From contig OX375876.1 in NCBI GenBank assembly GCA_947359465.1, positions 87,140,184-87,204,183 of the forward strand: a DNA stretch of 64,000 nucleotides. Reading direction: 5' to 3'. Shown here in pieces: positions 44,102 to 55,007 of this stretch. A program made the position numbers and the translations under genes. Position 1 is the first letter of the stretch; each line of letters starts with the position of its first letter. Under the pieces are notes generated by a model that had not been told where the DNA came from, searched no databases, and was given only the letters and a program-made list of their open reading frames with translations. This DNA is from Metellina segmentata. Its lineage: Eukaryota > Arthropoda > Arachnida > Araneae > Tetragnathidae.

Positions 44102-45085
44102 ATATTTTCTACAACATATACATATTTGTCCAAAAGTAACTTAAAGTCCTATTTTTAAAAAGCGTTAAGTTCATCTTGTAAGTTACATTCGAAATCTTCT
44201 ATATTTGATTTGATTTTTCTATCGACCTTTAACAATTTTATATCCACCCCTTAGGGAGTCAATATCAACCACTTTGTCGACCATTGGTCTAAGGAAAGGA
44301 ACCGTTGGCGAAGGAATCTAGCCTTGCCCGTCAAAGAATAACATCGAAACTTCCTGTGTCAGGTTTTTACCTCACTTGTTGTACGTTCCCTCACCTGCCG
44401 CGGAGAAAAGGCCCGAGAGCGTTTTGTTGCGTCTCCACCTCCAACAATTCCGAAACTTGCTCCCCCAACCCCCGCGTGGGAAGAAGACGACTGCGACGTT
44501 AATTGCGCAAGTCACGCCGACAACGCATTTCTTATAGCTTCGGATTATCATTACGGCTGCTTTTTTTTCCTGCCTCCATTCATTCTTTCTTATTACCCTT
44601 CCCTCCTGCCCCGTCGAACGTTCGAACAGCTGCCAGAAGAAAAGGGAGCAGACGATCGGGAGGAATCCCGGTGGAAGTTATTTAATCGAGTCAATCTTCA
44701 CGCACGACACTTTGATTGCGACCCTGCGGAGGGGGAATGAGAGGTGACAAGTCGGAAATTTCGTTCTTTGGAACGATAATTGCCTTCCCTTTTGTTTGGA
44801 ATATCGTTATTTTAGTTTTTGTAGCGCGGGTATTTTTTGAATTTGATTGTAACTTTTGTGGAATTTGATGCTGATGTCGGTTTCTTATAATACTTTATAT
44901 GTTGAATCACTGGCCCACGACCTTTCATGATGGGATGAATGTCCAAGTACAAACTTCAGAAAGCCTTCTTTTCGAGGATCGGCAGAAGCCCGGTTTTGAA
45001 GAGCATCGAATTAGCAACCGGAGACAAAGACCGCGTTGTGTAAAAGGGGGGTCGGTGTATGTTAAATCGTGAACCCAATTAACCT
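44102..45085. other. Unique DNA, GC-elevated in 44290-44780
   Basis: The GC-elevated block includes CTCACCTGCCGCGG and GACGTTAATTGCGCAAG. Several frames overlap without motifs. Candidate conserved non-coding DNA on composition only. Confidence 0.3.
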
Positions 45086-45178
45086 TACGTTGGCGTGGTG
45101 TGGATGTTTGGAGAGTGGGGTGCCAGCTCAAGTGTTGCCTCGTCATTTGACCGAGTTTCAAAATTACGTGGTGTTGTC
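45086..45178 (+). mobile_element. Parent SINE, left part
   Basis: TACGTTGGCGTGGTGTGGAT to TTACGTGGTGTTGTC. The last 15 bp (45164-45178) are duplicated at 45647-45661, where the parent SINE resumes. Confidence 0.88.
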
Positions 45179-45646
45179 GCCGACCAACCGGTCTGGTGGT
45201 TAAGGTGTTAGCCTCTAGATAGGAAGGTTCCTGGTTCCAATCCGGGTCAGTGCATGTATGTTTGTAAGCGTATGGCGTAGAGGCGGCTGGTGCACCTGAA
45301 ATCTGTCGTGGCCGAAACTCCTCACGTTGGGTTGGTGTGGAAGTTTGGAGAGTGGGGTGCCAGCTCAGGTGTTGCTTCGTCATCTGACCGTGGTTCAAAA
45401 TTACGAGGTGTTGTCCTCGGATCTTTCACTTAAGGGATTGATCCCAGACAGTTATCAACAACCCGTTGTGTTGCTCGTCGAGGGAGTGGGGTGAAAGTTG
45501 AGGTGTTGCCTCGTCATCTGACCGCGGTTCAAAATTACGTGGTGTTGTCCTTGAATCTTTTTCTTAGGGGTTTGATCCTGAACCATCGTCAATACCCGGT
45601 TGTGTTCCTCTAGTGAGACGTTAATTACAAATTGCATTACATTACA
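45179..45646 (+). mobile_element. Dimeric SINE-A nested in a SINE
   Basis: This begins with the full tRNA-like head (GCCGACCAACCGGTCTGGTG; box B GGTTCCAATCC) and a complete first body up to TGTGTTGCTCG at 45477. It then repeats the body from GGAGTGGGGTGAAAGTTGAG to GACGTTAATTACAAATTGC and a CATTACATTA tail. It is flanked by the 15-bp TSD TTACGTGGTGTTGTC. One head with two bodies makes this a structural variant about 468 bp long. Confidence 0.88.
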
Positions 45647-45745
45647 TTACGTGGTGTTGTCCTTGGATCTTTTCCTTGGGGGATTGATCCCGGACCATCG
45701 TCAAGAACCCGTTGTGTTGCTCCAGTACGACGTTAATTGAAATAC
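45647..45745 (+). mobile_element. Parent SINE, right part
   Basis: The second TSD copy, then CCTTGGATCTTTTCCTTGGG to CCAGTACGACGTTAATTGAA and ACCTACC tail. Confidence 0.88.
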
Positions 45746-45844
45746 ATACCTACTTTTAGAAAATATTCGAAATTCCAAATAAATTGCTAGCGGGTTCAAC
45801 CAAAGACTGTTATGTTCTGTCTGGCTCGAACCAAAGACTGTTAT

Positions 45845-46028
45845 GTTTGTGGAAGTCTGGTGCACGTTAAATATGTCATGTCCTCAAATGTCCTCTGGTT
45901 GGGGTTTGAAGAGTGGTGCCAGCTCAGGTGACCGTGGTTCAAAATTACGAGATGTTGTCATCTTTCCCTTCTGGATCTATCCCGGACTGTAGTAGTCAAT
46001 AGTCCTTCGTGTTGGTGCTATTCTAAAC
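45845..46028 (+). mobile_element. SINE fragment, diverged
   Basis: GTCTGGTGCACGTTAAATAT, AGAGTGGTGCCAGCTCAGGT, CCGTGGTTCAAAATTACGAG and GTCAATAGTCC. Small deletions occur throughout. Confidence 0.75.
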
Positions 46029-46495
46029 TATTCTCCTAAATCCAAATAAATTGCCCTTGATAAATATATTTTAATTTTATGTATAAAAAGTGAGACAAAA
46101 CAGTTAATTCATGGGAATGATTTGTCACAACATACAAAGTAAACTAAAACTATCGACATTCATAATTGTTTCCTTCCTATTGGTACGGGTCTTTCCCTTC
46201 GGGATGGATCTAATGCGAGGAAGAAGTCAATTGTTGCTCCAATGCGACGAAATTCAACTACATACTTTAAATTTTTTAAGGGGTAGCAGAGAATTAGTAT
46301 ATTTTTTCTGGTGCACCACGCGTGATATGCATAATATAAAAAAACTGTTTTAACCAATTAATTTAAATAAAACAATATATTTTGCCGCTACTGTTTACCT
46401 TATTTGTTTATTGATTCAAGAATATAAACATTCTTCCCTTAATATTTAAGAAGTTTCCCGTTTACTCATTTACAAATTTATACACTTCATTTTAG
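46029..46495. other. AT-rich DNA
   Basis: No feature recognised. Confidence 0.35.
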
Positions 46496-46770
46496 GGAGA
46501 TAGCTAATTCGCGTCTCGCTGAAATAACACAACGGGCTATTGGCGACGTCCAGGATCCGTCCGCAAGGGAAAGATACGAAGGTCAGATGGCGAGATAAAA
46601 ACCTGAGCTGGTACCCCACTCTCCAAACGTTCAACCCATAAAGACGCGAGGACATTTGAGGCCACGTAAGATTTAACGTGCACCATCCACGGTGTACATG
46701 ACGGTCTTTGTAAGGGACGAGTTTCGAACTCACAACCCTCTTGCTATTCCTCTACTCTTTCAACCGATTT
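46496..46770 (-). mobile_element. SINE-B, near full length
   Basis: Plus-strand view: CACAACGGGCTATTGGCGAC, CCCCACTCTCCAAACG, GAGGACATTTGAGGCCACG, GATTTAACGTGCACCATCCA, GACGGTCTTTG, GAGTTTCGAACTCACAACCC and the box A side CTCTACTCTTTCAACCG. Confidence 0.88.
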
Positions 46771-48042
46771 TGGTGATTTGAAAGTCCATTTTAATGTGCT
46801 TTCGCAGTTTTAATTCTCGACGCCGATTAAGAAAGTCTATCAGGCAGAACAATAAAGGTATTTCAATAAAGGCGTTTAGGAACACGCAACAACCAGTAAG
46901 AAATATAATAACATTGCTTGATTTTTTTTAAAGTCTTTTTTCCTCCTTTCTTTCTTGCTGTTGAAAGTTGGGCTATGTAATTTGTGTTCAAACATTACAC
47001 TGTAAACCAGTAGACCGCCCTATTAGAAGTGTCGAATTCTTATTGAGAAATTCTTCTCGCACATGCATAGAATCCTCTCTCCAGTGTCTAGCCCGAAAAC
47101 AGCAGCACTGTTTCGTCCTCTTGTACCGAGGCGGGGGGAAAGAGCGGAAAGCCAACCTTTCGCACAGAAGTTCGCCTCCGAAATCGTGATGGGACGAAAA
47201 AACAAAATAACGAGGGGGTCTGAAAGCGTTCGAACATTCTGCAGAAGCGAAAAGGAAAAACGTTTTCTCACCCCCGCAATCTGTAGGGCGAGAACCTGCC
47301 CGTAAAGACAGGAGACCCTCTTTACAACCGGTGATTACGAAATTGAAAATCGTGCACTTGCCATTTTGCGAGGCAAAAAACAACTCCCACTTCTACTTGC
47401 TGTGGTCACGGCTGCTTGACTTTAACGGAGCGAGCGTTTAATGGACCGTACAAATAGCCAGGCGCTACCTGCCTTTCCATTTTAGTTTTTGCATTCGGAG
47501 CCTCGGTACGTTTTCTATTTTCTTTCCTTTCTGGGAAAAAGATCGCAGAAAAGGTCCCTCCTGTTCTGTGCGGAGATCTCTTGAACAAATGGTACGTGTT
47601 TCCGGTGGAAAGCTGGGGTGAAAGTGTTCGATTTGAGGAAGAAATCGGAACTTTTTCTTCCTCCTGATCGGATGATTTGTTGGATGAGGAAGCTGGTGGC
47701 TGATCGGTTCCCACAACAGTCACGAAATTTCAAGGCGGAATCGTCATCTGCCTATTAGTGAATTTCAAGTCGAATTCTCTCGCAGATGGTGTAACGTGAA
47801 AGCATAACAGCCCAAACTCCCTTGCAAGTCAAGAAGGCAATTTTCGATTTTTTTTTCTTTCTTTCAAGTAGCGGGGGGTTGCTAAAATTTGTATAAAATA
47901 TGAAAGCAAGTATAACACGAGAAGGCAGACGACCTTGGGTCAGTCGATTTTTGAATGTGTGTGAAAGAGTGTTAGGAGTACGGAAAAGCTTGAATGGTTA
48001 TCGGCGTGAATGTTTCTTTTCCTGCCAAGTCCCATCATTTAA
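46771..48042. other. Unique DNA, GC-elevated in 46985-47740
   Basis: The GC-elevated block is open in several frames on both strands (up to 131 codons on minus, 47383-46988) with basic, Phe/Arg-rich translations that look like chance. A small dispersed repeat (47918-47985) matches 7258-7310. It could be conserved non-coding DNA or an unrecognised untranslated exon. Confidence 0.3.
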
Positions 48043-48546
48043 CCCTATGGTGCATAGTGTAGCCATTTGGCTACACATATTCTTTCTCCGATAAATGTTT
48101 CCAAACGGCAACACTATGCAGCAAATATGATAAAAATTTCGATTCGTGTCATCAGCTCTTAAAATTGACAATAGATGGAGGTAGAAGTTTTATTTTGAGA
48201 AATGTGTCTGTTGCTTCCGAAATATAAGTTAGAAGCAGAAAACGTCATACTAAAATAACAAAATTCATCGAAGTAATAATTTTTTTCATGTTCAAAAAAT
48301 TGGTACGATAAGACCAATTATTATTATTTTTTTTTCACATTTTTTGGTGCATTAAAATGTTAACAAAATGTCAGTTGAAGTGTGTTGCTGCATGGTGTAG
48401 CCAATTGGCACAGTTCAGTTTTTTGTCAAAAAAACATTGTAAAACATAAAGTTTTTTTTTTTAATATTTTTATATTGACTTACATTGTTTTAGAAATCAA
48501 ATATATTTTTTTTCAGATGAAATTAAAAAAATCATGCATTGTAGGG
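48043..48546. mobile_element. TTAA element with CCCTA ends (second piggyBac-like family)
   Basis: TTAA at 48039-48042 and 48547-48550 flank CCCTATGGTGCATAGTG and, in complement from 48546, CCCTACAATGCATGATTT. Near the left end is a perfect inverted repeat GTGTAGCCATTTGGCTACAC (48058-48077). The 504-bp AT-rich interior has no transposase. Confidence 0.75.
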
Positions 48547-48550
48547 TTAA

Positions 48551-49674
48551 ACCTCTTTCGGGACCGAACAATAAATTTAGAACCAGAATCTGTGCAAGAG
48601 ATTCCAGCTGTGAAAGGCTTTGTTTACTTTACCACCAGTCCAATAATATTAGCAATTAGACTCGATAAAAATCACGTGACTCCAAAGCCAATTAGTCGGA
48701 GCCGGAGTACAATATGGTTCCGTTGCCTCCCGCCTCCCTCACACACACACACATGATATGAAGATCCTATAACTGAGAATGAGATTTTTGGACAACTGAT
48801 GCAGGTTATAAAACCAAAAAACCTCATTTCGATAATCTGTTATTGAATCGATTTGGTTTCTTAAAGTTAACCGCGATTACGATTTCGTTAAAGAAGTAAT
48901 AACTCACACGAAGCTAGATCAAGGTCATGCCTGAATTGCATGCACCCGCCCATCGATATTGATATATCGTTGTGTGCCACCGTCGTTATAACAATTACAA
49001 AAATCTGAAGGTCAGCAATAGCGAACGGTGCTCTTTCAAACACAATCTGCCTGTTATCTTTCAAATTCATCTGCGCTGCCCATAAGTAAACGTAATAAGG
49101 TCATTCGATTAATGCGCACTTAATTAGCAACGTAATTAGTTTGGGTGATATTTAGATGTTCCACACGTATGGCGGAGAGCATTGGTTCGGTGATTCAATA
49201 ACCAGGTTAAGGTCAAGGTTGCAGTTATACCTTAGAGGTATTAGTTTTATACTTGTATCCTTGTTCTTGCTTGAGCATACCGTTGATTGATGGCGGATTT
49301 TAAATAGTTAACGTGTCCTCGGCTTGTAATTGTTGGGTTTGCTTCCATTTTCAGTGACTGAGCTTGGTGAACCATTAGTCTCTGAATGCTTCCGCGTCGT
49401 AATATTATTTGTAGTTGCTACTTGATAGCGATAAGCGGCGTAAATTAATCTTATTAATCATTTCGTTAGACGAGGTTAATAAAGTTCAATCTGAACCACC
49501 AATCGTTCTATTTCATGTAAAAACAGGTATAATAATAACGTAAACCTAGAAATGTGAAAAGGTTTCGTGTTCTTTCCCTCAAAGCAAATCATTATGCATC
49601 AATAGTGTGTAGGGGTACGGGATTTACTAAAAAACGTCTTTCATTTTTTCCATTGCAATATTTTTTTCTTTTCA
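48551..49674. promoter_or_regulatory. Unique DNA with nuclear-receptor and homeodomain site cluster
   Basis: AAGGTCA half-sites on the plus strand lie at 48921-48927, 49008-49014, 49097-49103 and 49209-49215. The first is within TCAAGGTCA, the extended monomer site used by FTZ-F1/ERR-type receptors. Two TAATTAG cores lie at 49121-49127 and 49133-49139. A short CA run is at 48742-48753. Regulatory function is inferred from motif density only. Confidence 0.4.
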
Positions 49675-50065
49675 CTAGGGGGCTCCGCCCCCCTCTCGCC
49701 TCCGTTCGCTAACCCCCGGGGATTACTATGCAAACCAACACTCCTATCGAAGAGTCAAGCCTCGGTCTATCTCCTGCGACGGAGAAACCTCCGTCTCCTT
49801 CACTGCTCGCCTCCGTTCATTGACGTCACAACGAGTTGCATCGAGGCATTCATTCCCGTGAGCCTCGGTTTTATGAAGGCCGTTTGAAGTTGGATCTCCA
49901 CTCATCTGCGCGAAGAACAATTTGTACACTATCGAGAAATTATACTTTTTATCGCATCGAATTTATTTATGAACCAATTTCAAAAATAATTGTACCATAA
50001 AAAGAGTACATTCTGAGGTTTTCTGCGATGTTTTCAAATTTAAAAACTAATCGTAATAAGATATA

Positions 50066-50662
50066 CAGGGTGGTCCCGAATTCATGGTACAAACTTTAAT
50101 GGTAGGTACAGGACATTGTAACAATGATTTATTGTATAGGAATGTATAGTCGCAAGTGACGCGGTGAGGCGAAAACAGGGGAAATAACGGCCGAAAGGAA
50201 AAACAAAGATTTTATTGAAAGCGTTGTTGACAAGTGTCATGTTTACAGTAATTGTTCAAAATTGCGTCCACCAGTATCGATACATGCTTGACAGCGTCGG
50301 TGGAGCGATTGGCGTACACATTCATACATTCGTAACGCAGCTCTGCCGTTACCATTTGCACGGCCGTACATGTAATGCATGTCTGCTTTTTCTGCATACG
50401 TAAAGTCACCCATCGTCTACGGCAGCACAATTGTGAATGGCGCTTTTCCCTACTGCGATGCATCATGTTCAACAGCGGCTAGACATCTACTGCCCTCTAC
50501 CGGCAATGATACCAACCGATCACTCCATTTCTCTTTTCTTTTATTTCCCCTGTTTACGCCTCTCCGCGTCACTTGCGACTATACATTCCTATACAATAAA
50601 TCATTGTTACAATGTCCTGTACCTACCATTAAAGTTTGTACCATGAATTCGGGACCACCCTG
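50066..50662 (-). mobile_element. TA-flanked transposon with about 135-bp inverted ends
   Basis: The left end CAGGGTGGTCCCGAATTCAT (50066) and the right end ATGAATTCGGGACCACCCTG (to 50662) are parts of long inverted repeats that stay near-identical for about 120-140 bp. TA duplications are at 50064-50065 and 50663-50664. It inserted a few bases inside the 5' terminus of the Helitron. It encodes one short fused frame on the minus strand. Confidence 0.92.
50243..50413 (-). CDS. 56-codon fused transposase remnant (DUF4817-like start joined to the transposase end)
   Basis: From ATG at 50413 to TAA at 50243-50245, the minus strand encodes 56 residues without interruption. The first 30 or so, MGDFTYAEKADMHYMYGRAN plus GNGRAALRMY, match the DUF4817 helix-turn-helix found at the N-terminus of many arthropod IS630/mariner-like transposases (pattern Y-x-x-x-E-K-x-D-M-x-x-x-Y-G-x-x-x-G-N). 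The last 18 or so, RRCQACIDTGGRNFEQLL, match the usual extreme C-terminus of the same proteins (R-x-x-A-C-I-x-x-x-G-x-x-F-E-x-L-stop). About 250-300 residues including the catalytic core are missing, removed exactly in frame. It could be a chance product of deletion, or a DNA-binding micro-protein able to occupy transposon ends. Expression is unknown. Confidence 0.6.
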   Translation of the reverse strand: MGDFTYAEKADMHYMYGRANGNGRAALRMYECVRQSLHRRCQACIDTGGRNFEQLL

Positions 50663-50667
50663 TAGAT

Positions 50668-51338
50668 ATGACAATTTAAAAAAACCCGAAAATGTCCAGA
50701 TTTTTCCCGAATTAAAAAATATTATCAGGATCCAAATTGAAATTTATAAAAAAAACTCGACGTTGTGCAAAAATTCACATTTAGAGGTACTCTAAAAAAA
50801 TCACGGCTGAAGACTGAAAATTTGTACCTCTTTTTCTCACTCGCGTTAGAAAAAAATTTCACTTTTTTTTTTTACTTTAACACTTAATGCACCCTAAACT
50901 AATATAACTAGCCGCATCAGAAAAAAATGTTTTTCTTCTTCCCTATTTTGCAATTTTCGCAATTATTAAGCAATTTTTACCCTGCGTGCAATTTTGAACA
51001 AACCATGTTAGTTTTGTAATTTTCTTACACATACTTTCTCGGGAAACCGTCTAAGAATCGAACAAAAAGAGTGAGTTTTCAATCCTGCGGCGGCGGTAAC
51101 ATTTTTTTAATAAAGATAGTTTTCTTTACACCGTTCTAAATCTTTTCACTGAAATTCTATGTTGAGGAATATGATACCCGATAAATAGAACAATATCATG
51201 CGAGAACATTTGAACAGCAGATGTAAAAACCGTCTTCGGAGCCTGTATAGTTTGTTTGTTTACACTGAAGATACCTCTAATACATCTTTTCTCGAGGGTA
51301 GTTTATCGTTACAGTGCTCGCTACAGGGTAGTTCATTA
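50668..51338. other. AT-rich DNA
   Basis: No feature recognised; poly-A/T runs are frequent. Confidence 0.35.
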
Positions 51339-51414
51339 CAGAGGTCAACACATCAGCTGTCTCCCTACACTCCAAACTTCCGCATCACGCCAATGTGAGG
51401 ACATTTGATGACAC
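51339..51414 (-). mobile_element. SINE-B, left part (host of the hAT insertion)
   Basis: AGAGGTCAACACATCAGCTG, CACTCCAAACTTCCGCATCA and GTGAGGACATTTGATG match the SINE in complement. It stops at the 8-bp TSD GATGACAC (51407-51414). Confidence 0.85.
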
Positions 51415-52707
51415 TTGGGTTGCCAAATTCCGGGTATATATATATATATACGAGTGTGTGTGTGTAATTTCACAATATTCTCCACTGAATAATCATATAA
51501 CATACCTAGTTTAACACTATAAATCATATAAAATACCAAGAAAATTCTTTTCATGTACAAAAAATATGTAAAAGATAATATTAGTTACTAGGGGGCCCGC
51601 CCCCTGCTCGCCAACGCTCGCTAACCTCTGGAAGATTGATTCGCAATCCTCATTGGTTCGCTGCGCGAACCTATGCTCGTTTCGCTCGTCTCAATGAAGA
51701 CATGTGTCCTAGCAGAAGGGATTGTTTACAAAATATGATATTCCAAAAAAAATGTATTTCAAATCTAAATTTGCTGTATTACAGAAAGTATATATACAGT
51801 ACCTCTGAAATCAGAATTCAAATGAAAACTGTTGTTTGTGTGTACATTTCCCCAGCACTCGAACGACTCACACCTTTTCATTGAGTTTGTTGCCGAAAGT
51901 TGTAGTTTAGCGTCTTGTTGAACTATAATTGTTGACCCTGAAAAGTACCGTTTTTTAAATGGCCCTGAAAGATTATCCGCTTTCTTTGGTTTCTATTATA
52001 AACTGCAACAGCTCAACTAAATTCTTTTTTTTTAATAAAATTTCATCTGATAACGCTATAAATTCAATTGATGCGCAAGACACTTCGTGGTAAACAAACA
52101 ATCGTAGTGTTGCCAAAATGCGATAACAAACAACGTCTTTTTTGCGTGCCACGTAAAAGAATTATACATATAGATATTCACGTTTTTTTTTCCTTTCCAA
52201 TTCTAATTATTATACGAGCCTGATGGTCCTCTGATATACACAGTAATAATAATGAATCTAAGCCTAACCTCTTGTTGCGTTGAAACTATTAAAAAATAAA
52301 AATGGCAGTGTTCGTATACAAAATAGAGCTATTGTTCGTGTTTCGTTACACAGAACCGAGTGTTCCAAATTTCATTTTAAGAAATTCGAATATGAAAATT
52401 TGTTTTATTTCGTCAACTAATTTTTAAAATAATATTCAAATACGGTATAATAGAATTGAAAGGCAACTAATACCATTTCTTCACGATAGTCACGCTCTGA
52501 ACAGACAGACATATATAGTATTGGCTTTGGATAATAGTGGGGAACGGACGTTCAAAGGATGGACCCGAAGTCATGTGCAATAGAAATAACTATTTTGGAG
52601 TGTAGATGATATTGGGGTCTATAGTTTTCTCGGAAATTCCGGTGCAATTTTACATTCAACCGGGATTTTGAACAGCAACTTTAATTCCGGGACATTTGGC
52701 AACCCTA
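51415..52707. mobile_element. hAT-like element carrying a nested Helitron
   Basis: The ends TTGGGTTGCCAAATTCCGGG (51415) and, in complement from 52707, TAGGGTTGCCAAATGTCCCG are imperfect inverted repeats. They are flanked by GATGACAC / GATGCCAC (51407-51414, 52708-52715), an 8-bp TSD with one difference. Without the Helitron it is about 706 bp and non-autonomous. An alternating TATATA then GTGTGT microsatellite lies at 51437-51463. Confidence 0.82.
51588..52174 (-). mobile_element. Non-autonomous Helitron-like element, copy 2 (587 bp)
   Basis: 5' TCTATATGTATAATTC from 52174 (preceded by A); 3' hairpin GGGGGCGGGCCCCC plus CTAG at 51588 (followed by T). It shares GATAACGCTATAAATTCAAT, GATAACAAACAACGTC and GCGTGCCAC with copy 1 at 32778-33239. 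Confidence 0.82.
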
Positions 52708-52795
52708 GATGCCACGACAGATTTAAAGCAGTCGACACGACTATCTTTGGCTGGACTTAGTTTCGAGTTTTCTTTTTGCTAATCCGTTGCTCATC
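52708..52795 (-). mobile_element. SINE-B, right part
   Basis: GATGCCACGACAGATTTAAA, ACGACTATCTTTGGCTGGA, TTAGTTTCGAG and CTAATCCGTTGCTC complete the SINE-B 5' part interrupted at 51414. Confidence 0.82.
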
Positions 52796-54495
52796 CGAAT
52801 AGACCACGAAATTCTGAGACTGAGACAGCAAATTACACTCTGGTACATCATGAAAGAGCAGGTGAAAAGAGTGTTGATAGCGCTGACCGTTTTCCTACTT
52901 TCAGCAAAAGGCGCGAAGTAATGAAACTCAGAACTCGCAGCTGTGTGCTGCTTTGAAAGGTCTGGCAGTTGCGTCACTTTCTGAAGCTCGTTTGGTGTCC
53001 AACAACATCTGCTCTGCTCCACAAGATCTATTAATTACTTTCGACATCAGATAATATACGAAAAAGGAAAAGAAAAAAATTCGTGATAAAGGGAATAATA
53101 ATTTGCATGTGGTAGTTTTTCTTCCAATACCAGGAATCGAATGAGGCTTGTCTTACCAAACGATTCTTCCACACGGTGTAGTTGAGGTTTCAAAATAGAC
53201 ATTTTGCAATCGTTATTCTCTGCTGATACAATTCATTACTGGAAATGGGAGGCTAACCGATACCCCTCCACATATTTGGACTGTCCTCAAGTGGTGGCCA
53301 AGGCAATAGAGGACACAATCCATCTACTCTTTGACTTCTCAAATCTAAAAAAAAATAACTTTCTTTAAAAAAAAAAAAGAGTTGAAATGATTCCGTCTTC
53401 TTTTTTTTGCCAAGTCCCTTGGAACATGGTTAGGTCAAAAGAGGCTTTAGTCACGTTCTGCAAATTTGTGCATTATTATGCAAATTTATATTTTGTATTT
53501 TTGTGATTTCTCTGTGTGTGCATATTAAGCATGTAGTTACACAATTCACTGATATGTCTCTTCTCAAATCCATGATGGGGCCCCTTTGGGGGGAATCGGC
53601 TAAAGGCGTCCTTGATATAGAGGATCCAAAAAATTAGCTATAATTTTGGAGATCCCGGAAAATACGGGAGAATTCGTCATTCTCGCATTACAAATACAAC
53701 CCTGCATAAGATCATTAGGCGAGAATGAATTCCATTGTGTTTATTAGATGCAATACGTTTTTAATATTGCTTTTGTGTTTGAACTATAGTTCAATACGCC
53801 AATTAATTTTTTATTAATGAAAATATTTAAGTAACAGGTAGTCTAATTAGTAATAAAGCCGTGTATGTGCCGTTTTTATCGGTTAAAATGGTACAGTTTG
53901 ACAGTAATTGTACGCCTACAGTTTCACAATAGGTGCTCTAAATTGCAACAATGCCAGTTAGGCACGCACGCCTAACAACGTCCTGACAGGGAAAGAATAC
54001 TCGTCAATCGTCACTGACCAATATCATACCTCATGGAATGTCCCGGTTTCACACCCAGTTGGTGAAAATGTCTTGGTGAATCGCAACGCGTCTTCCACAT
54101 ACAGAAATGTACAGCTTTAAAACATAAGTTCCAGATTTCTTTTAATTTACGAAAAAGTTTCTCCCCTTGTACCATACCATACGGGACCGAGTATTGTCTG
54201 TTTATCCCAGACAGAATGTCTATCTATCGGTAACCATAGAAACAAGACTTAGCTCACTTTCTATAGATTTTTCAAGCATTTGAGTATGTAAAACAGTGGC
54301 GCACTTAGCCATAATTTGCTTGTCGCGACCAAATTTCCTGGATTCTTATTCTGTATTGTGACTTGTATATTATGTAGGTACAATGTGTTGGATTTTCAAA
54401 ATTTATAATCATATTCAAAACTAGTCTATATTCAAATTTTCTTTTGACTTTATTATTGGACGAGCAGATCAATTGATATCACATTCCGTTTTATG

Positions 54496-54538
<43 letters not shown>

Positions 54539-54812
54539 TTAAGATTTTTAATGTTTCCGAGAGTAGTTTTTCTCATTTTGAGTTCTAGTCCTTTATGTAT
54601 TTGTTAAGCCGATCAGGTTGTCAAATTATGTTATGTTTGCAATAAATTTATTGTCTACTTTTAAATAGTACGGATTTATTCCATTTGCAATATACGAACA
54701 CGAATACAATGCAAATTAGATATTTTGTGAAGTATTATCCATTCCATGAACATTTGTTGTAGTAACGCCGAGTTGTTTAAACTGCCCAAAGTTTGTCCCG
54801 GCTTAATTTCTC
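52796..54812. other. Unique AT-rich DNA with a TA microsatellite
   Basis: (AT)n of about 40 bp lies at 54497-54537. 53640-53705 (GGAGATCCCGGAAAATACGG) and 53240-53330 look like old repeat pieces but have no partner in this window. No gene was recognised. Confidence 0.4.
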
Positions 54813-54816
54813 TTAG

Positions 54817-55007
54817 CCCTTCCCGGTGGTCATCTTCGAGTCGAAAACTGCCCTGTAACTGCCCTGCGTTCCAAACTGTCACTAGTTCTGGGGCAAGGGA
54901 CACTTTGTTTCACTTCACTTCCCTTGGAGTAATAGGGCAGTTTTGTCTCGTCCTTGGCAAAACTGATCAAATCTTGAACGAGGTATCTTGTCGAAGCACT
55001 TGGAGGG
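54817..55007. mobile_element. piggyBac-like MITE, about 190 bp
   Basis: The right end GAAGCACTTGGAGGG is followed by TTAA (55008-55011). The left end CCCTTCCCGGTGGTCATCTTCG is preceded by TTAG. The interior CTTGGAGTAATAGGGCAGTT and GGGGCAAGGGACAC match the long form at 18318-18415 in complement. Confidence 0.75.

Larger units (their letters stand above)
49675..50666 (-). mobile_element. Helitron-like element, copy 3, carrying a nested TA element
   Basis: The 3' end on the minus strand is the hairpin GGGGGCGGAGCCCCC plus CTAG at 49675, followed by T. With the nested TA element removed, the 5' end reads TCTATATCTTATTACG from 50666, preceded by A, like copies 1 and 2. The Helitron itself is about 393 bp and its interior differs from the other two. 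Confidence 0.7.

Noticed and set aside
44925..45398. 157-codon minus-strand frame as a gene
   Set aside because: Nearly all of it is antisense to SINE copies; similar frames recur wherever the SINE body occurs (14584, 39986, 40934).
47023..47383. Arg/Phe-rich overlapping frames as a gene
   Set aside because: Three frames on both strands overlap with no motif and low-complexity basic composition, as expected for GC-elevated non-coding DNA.
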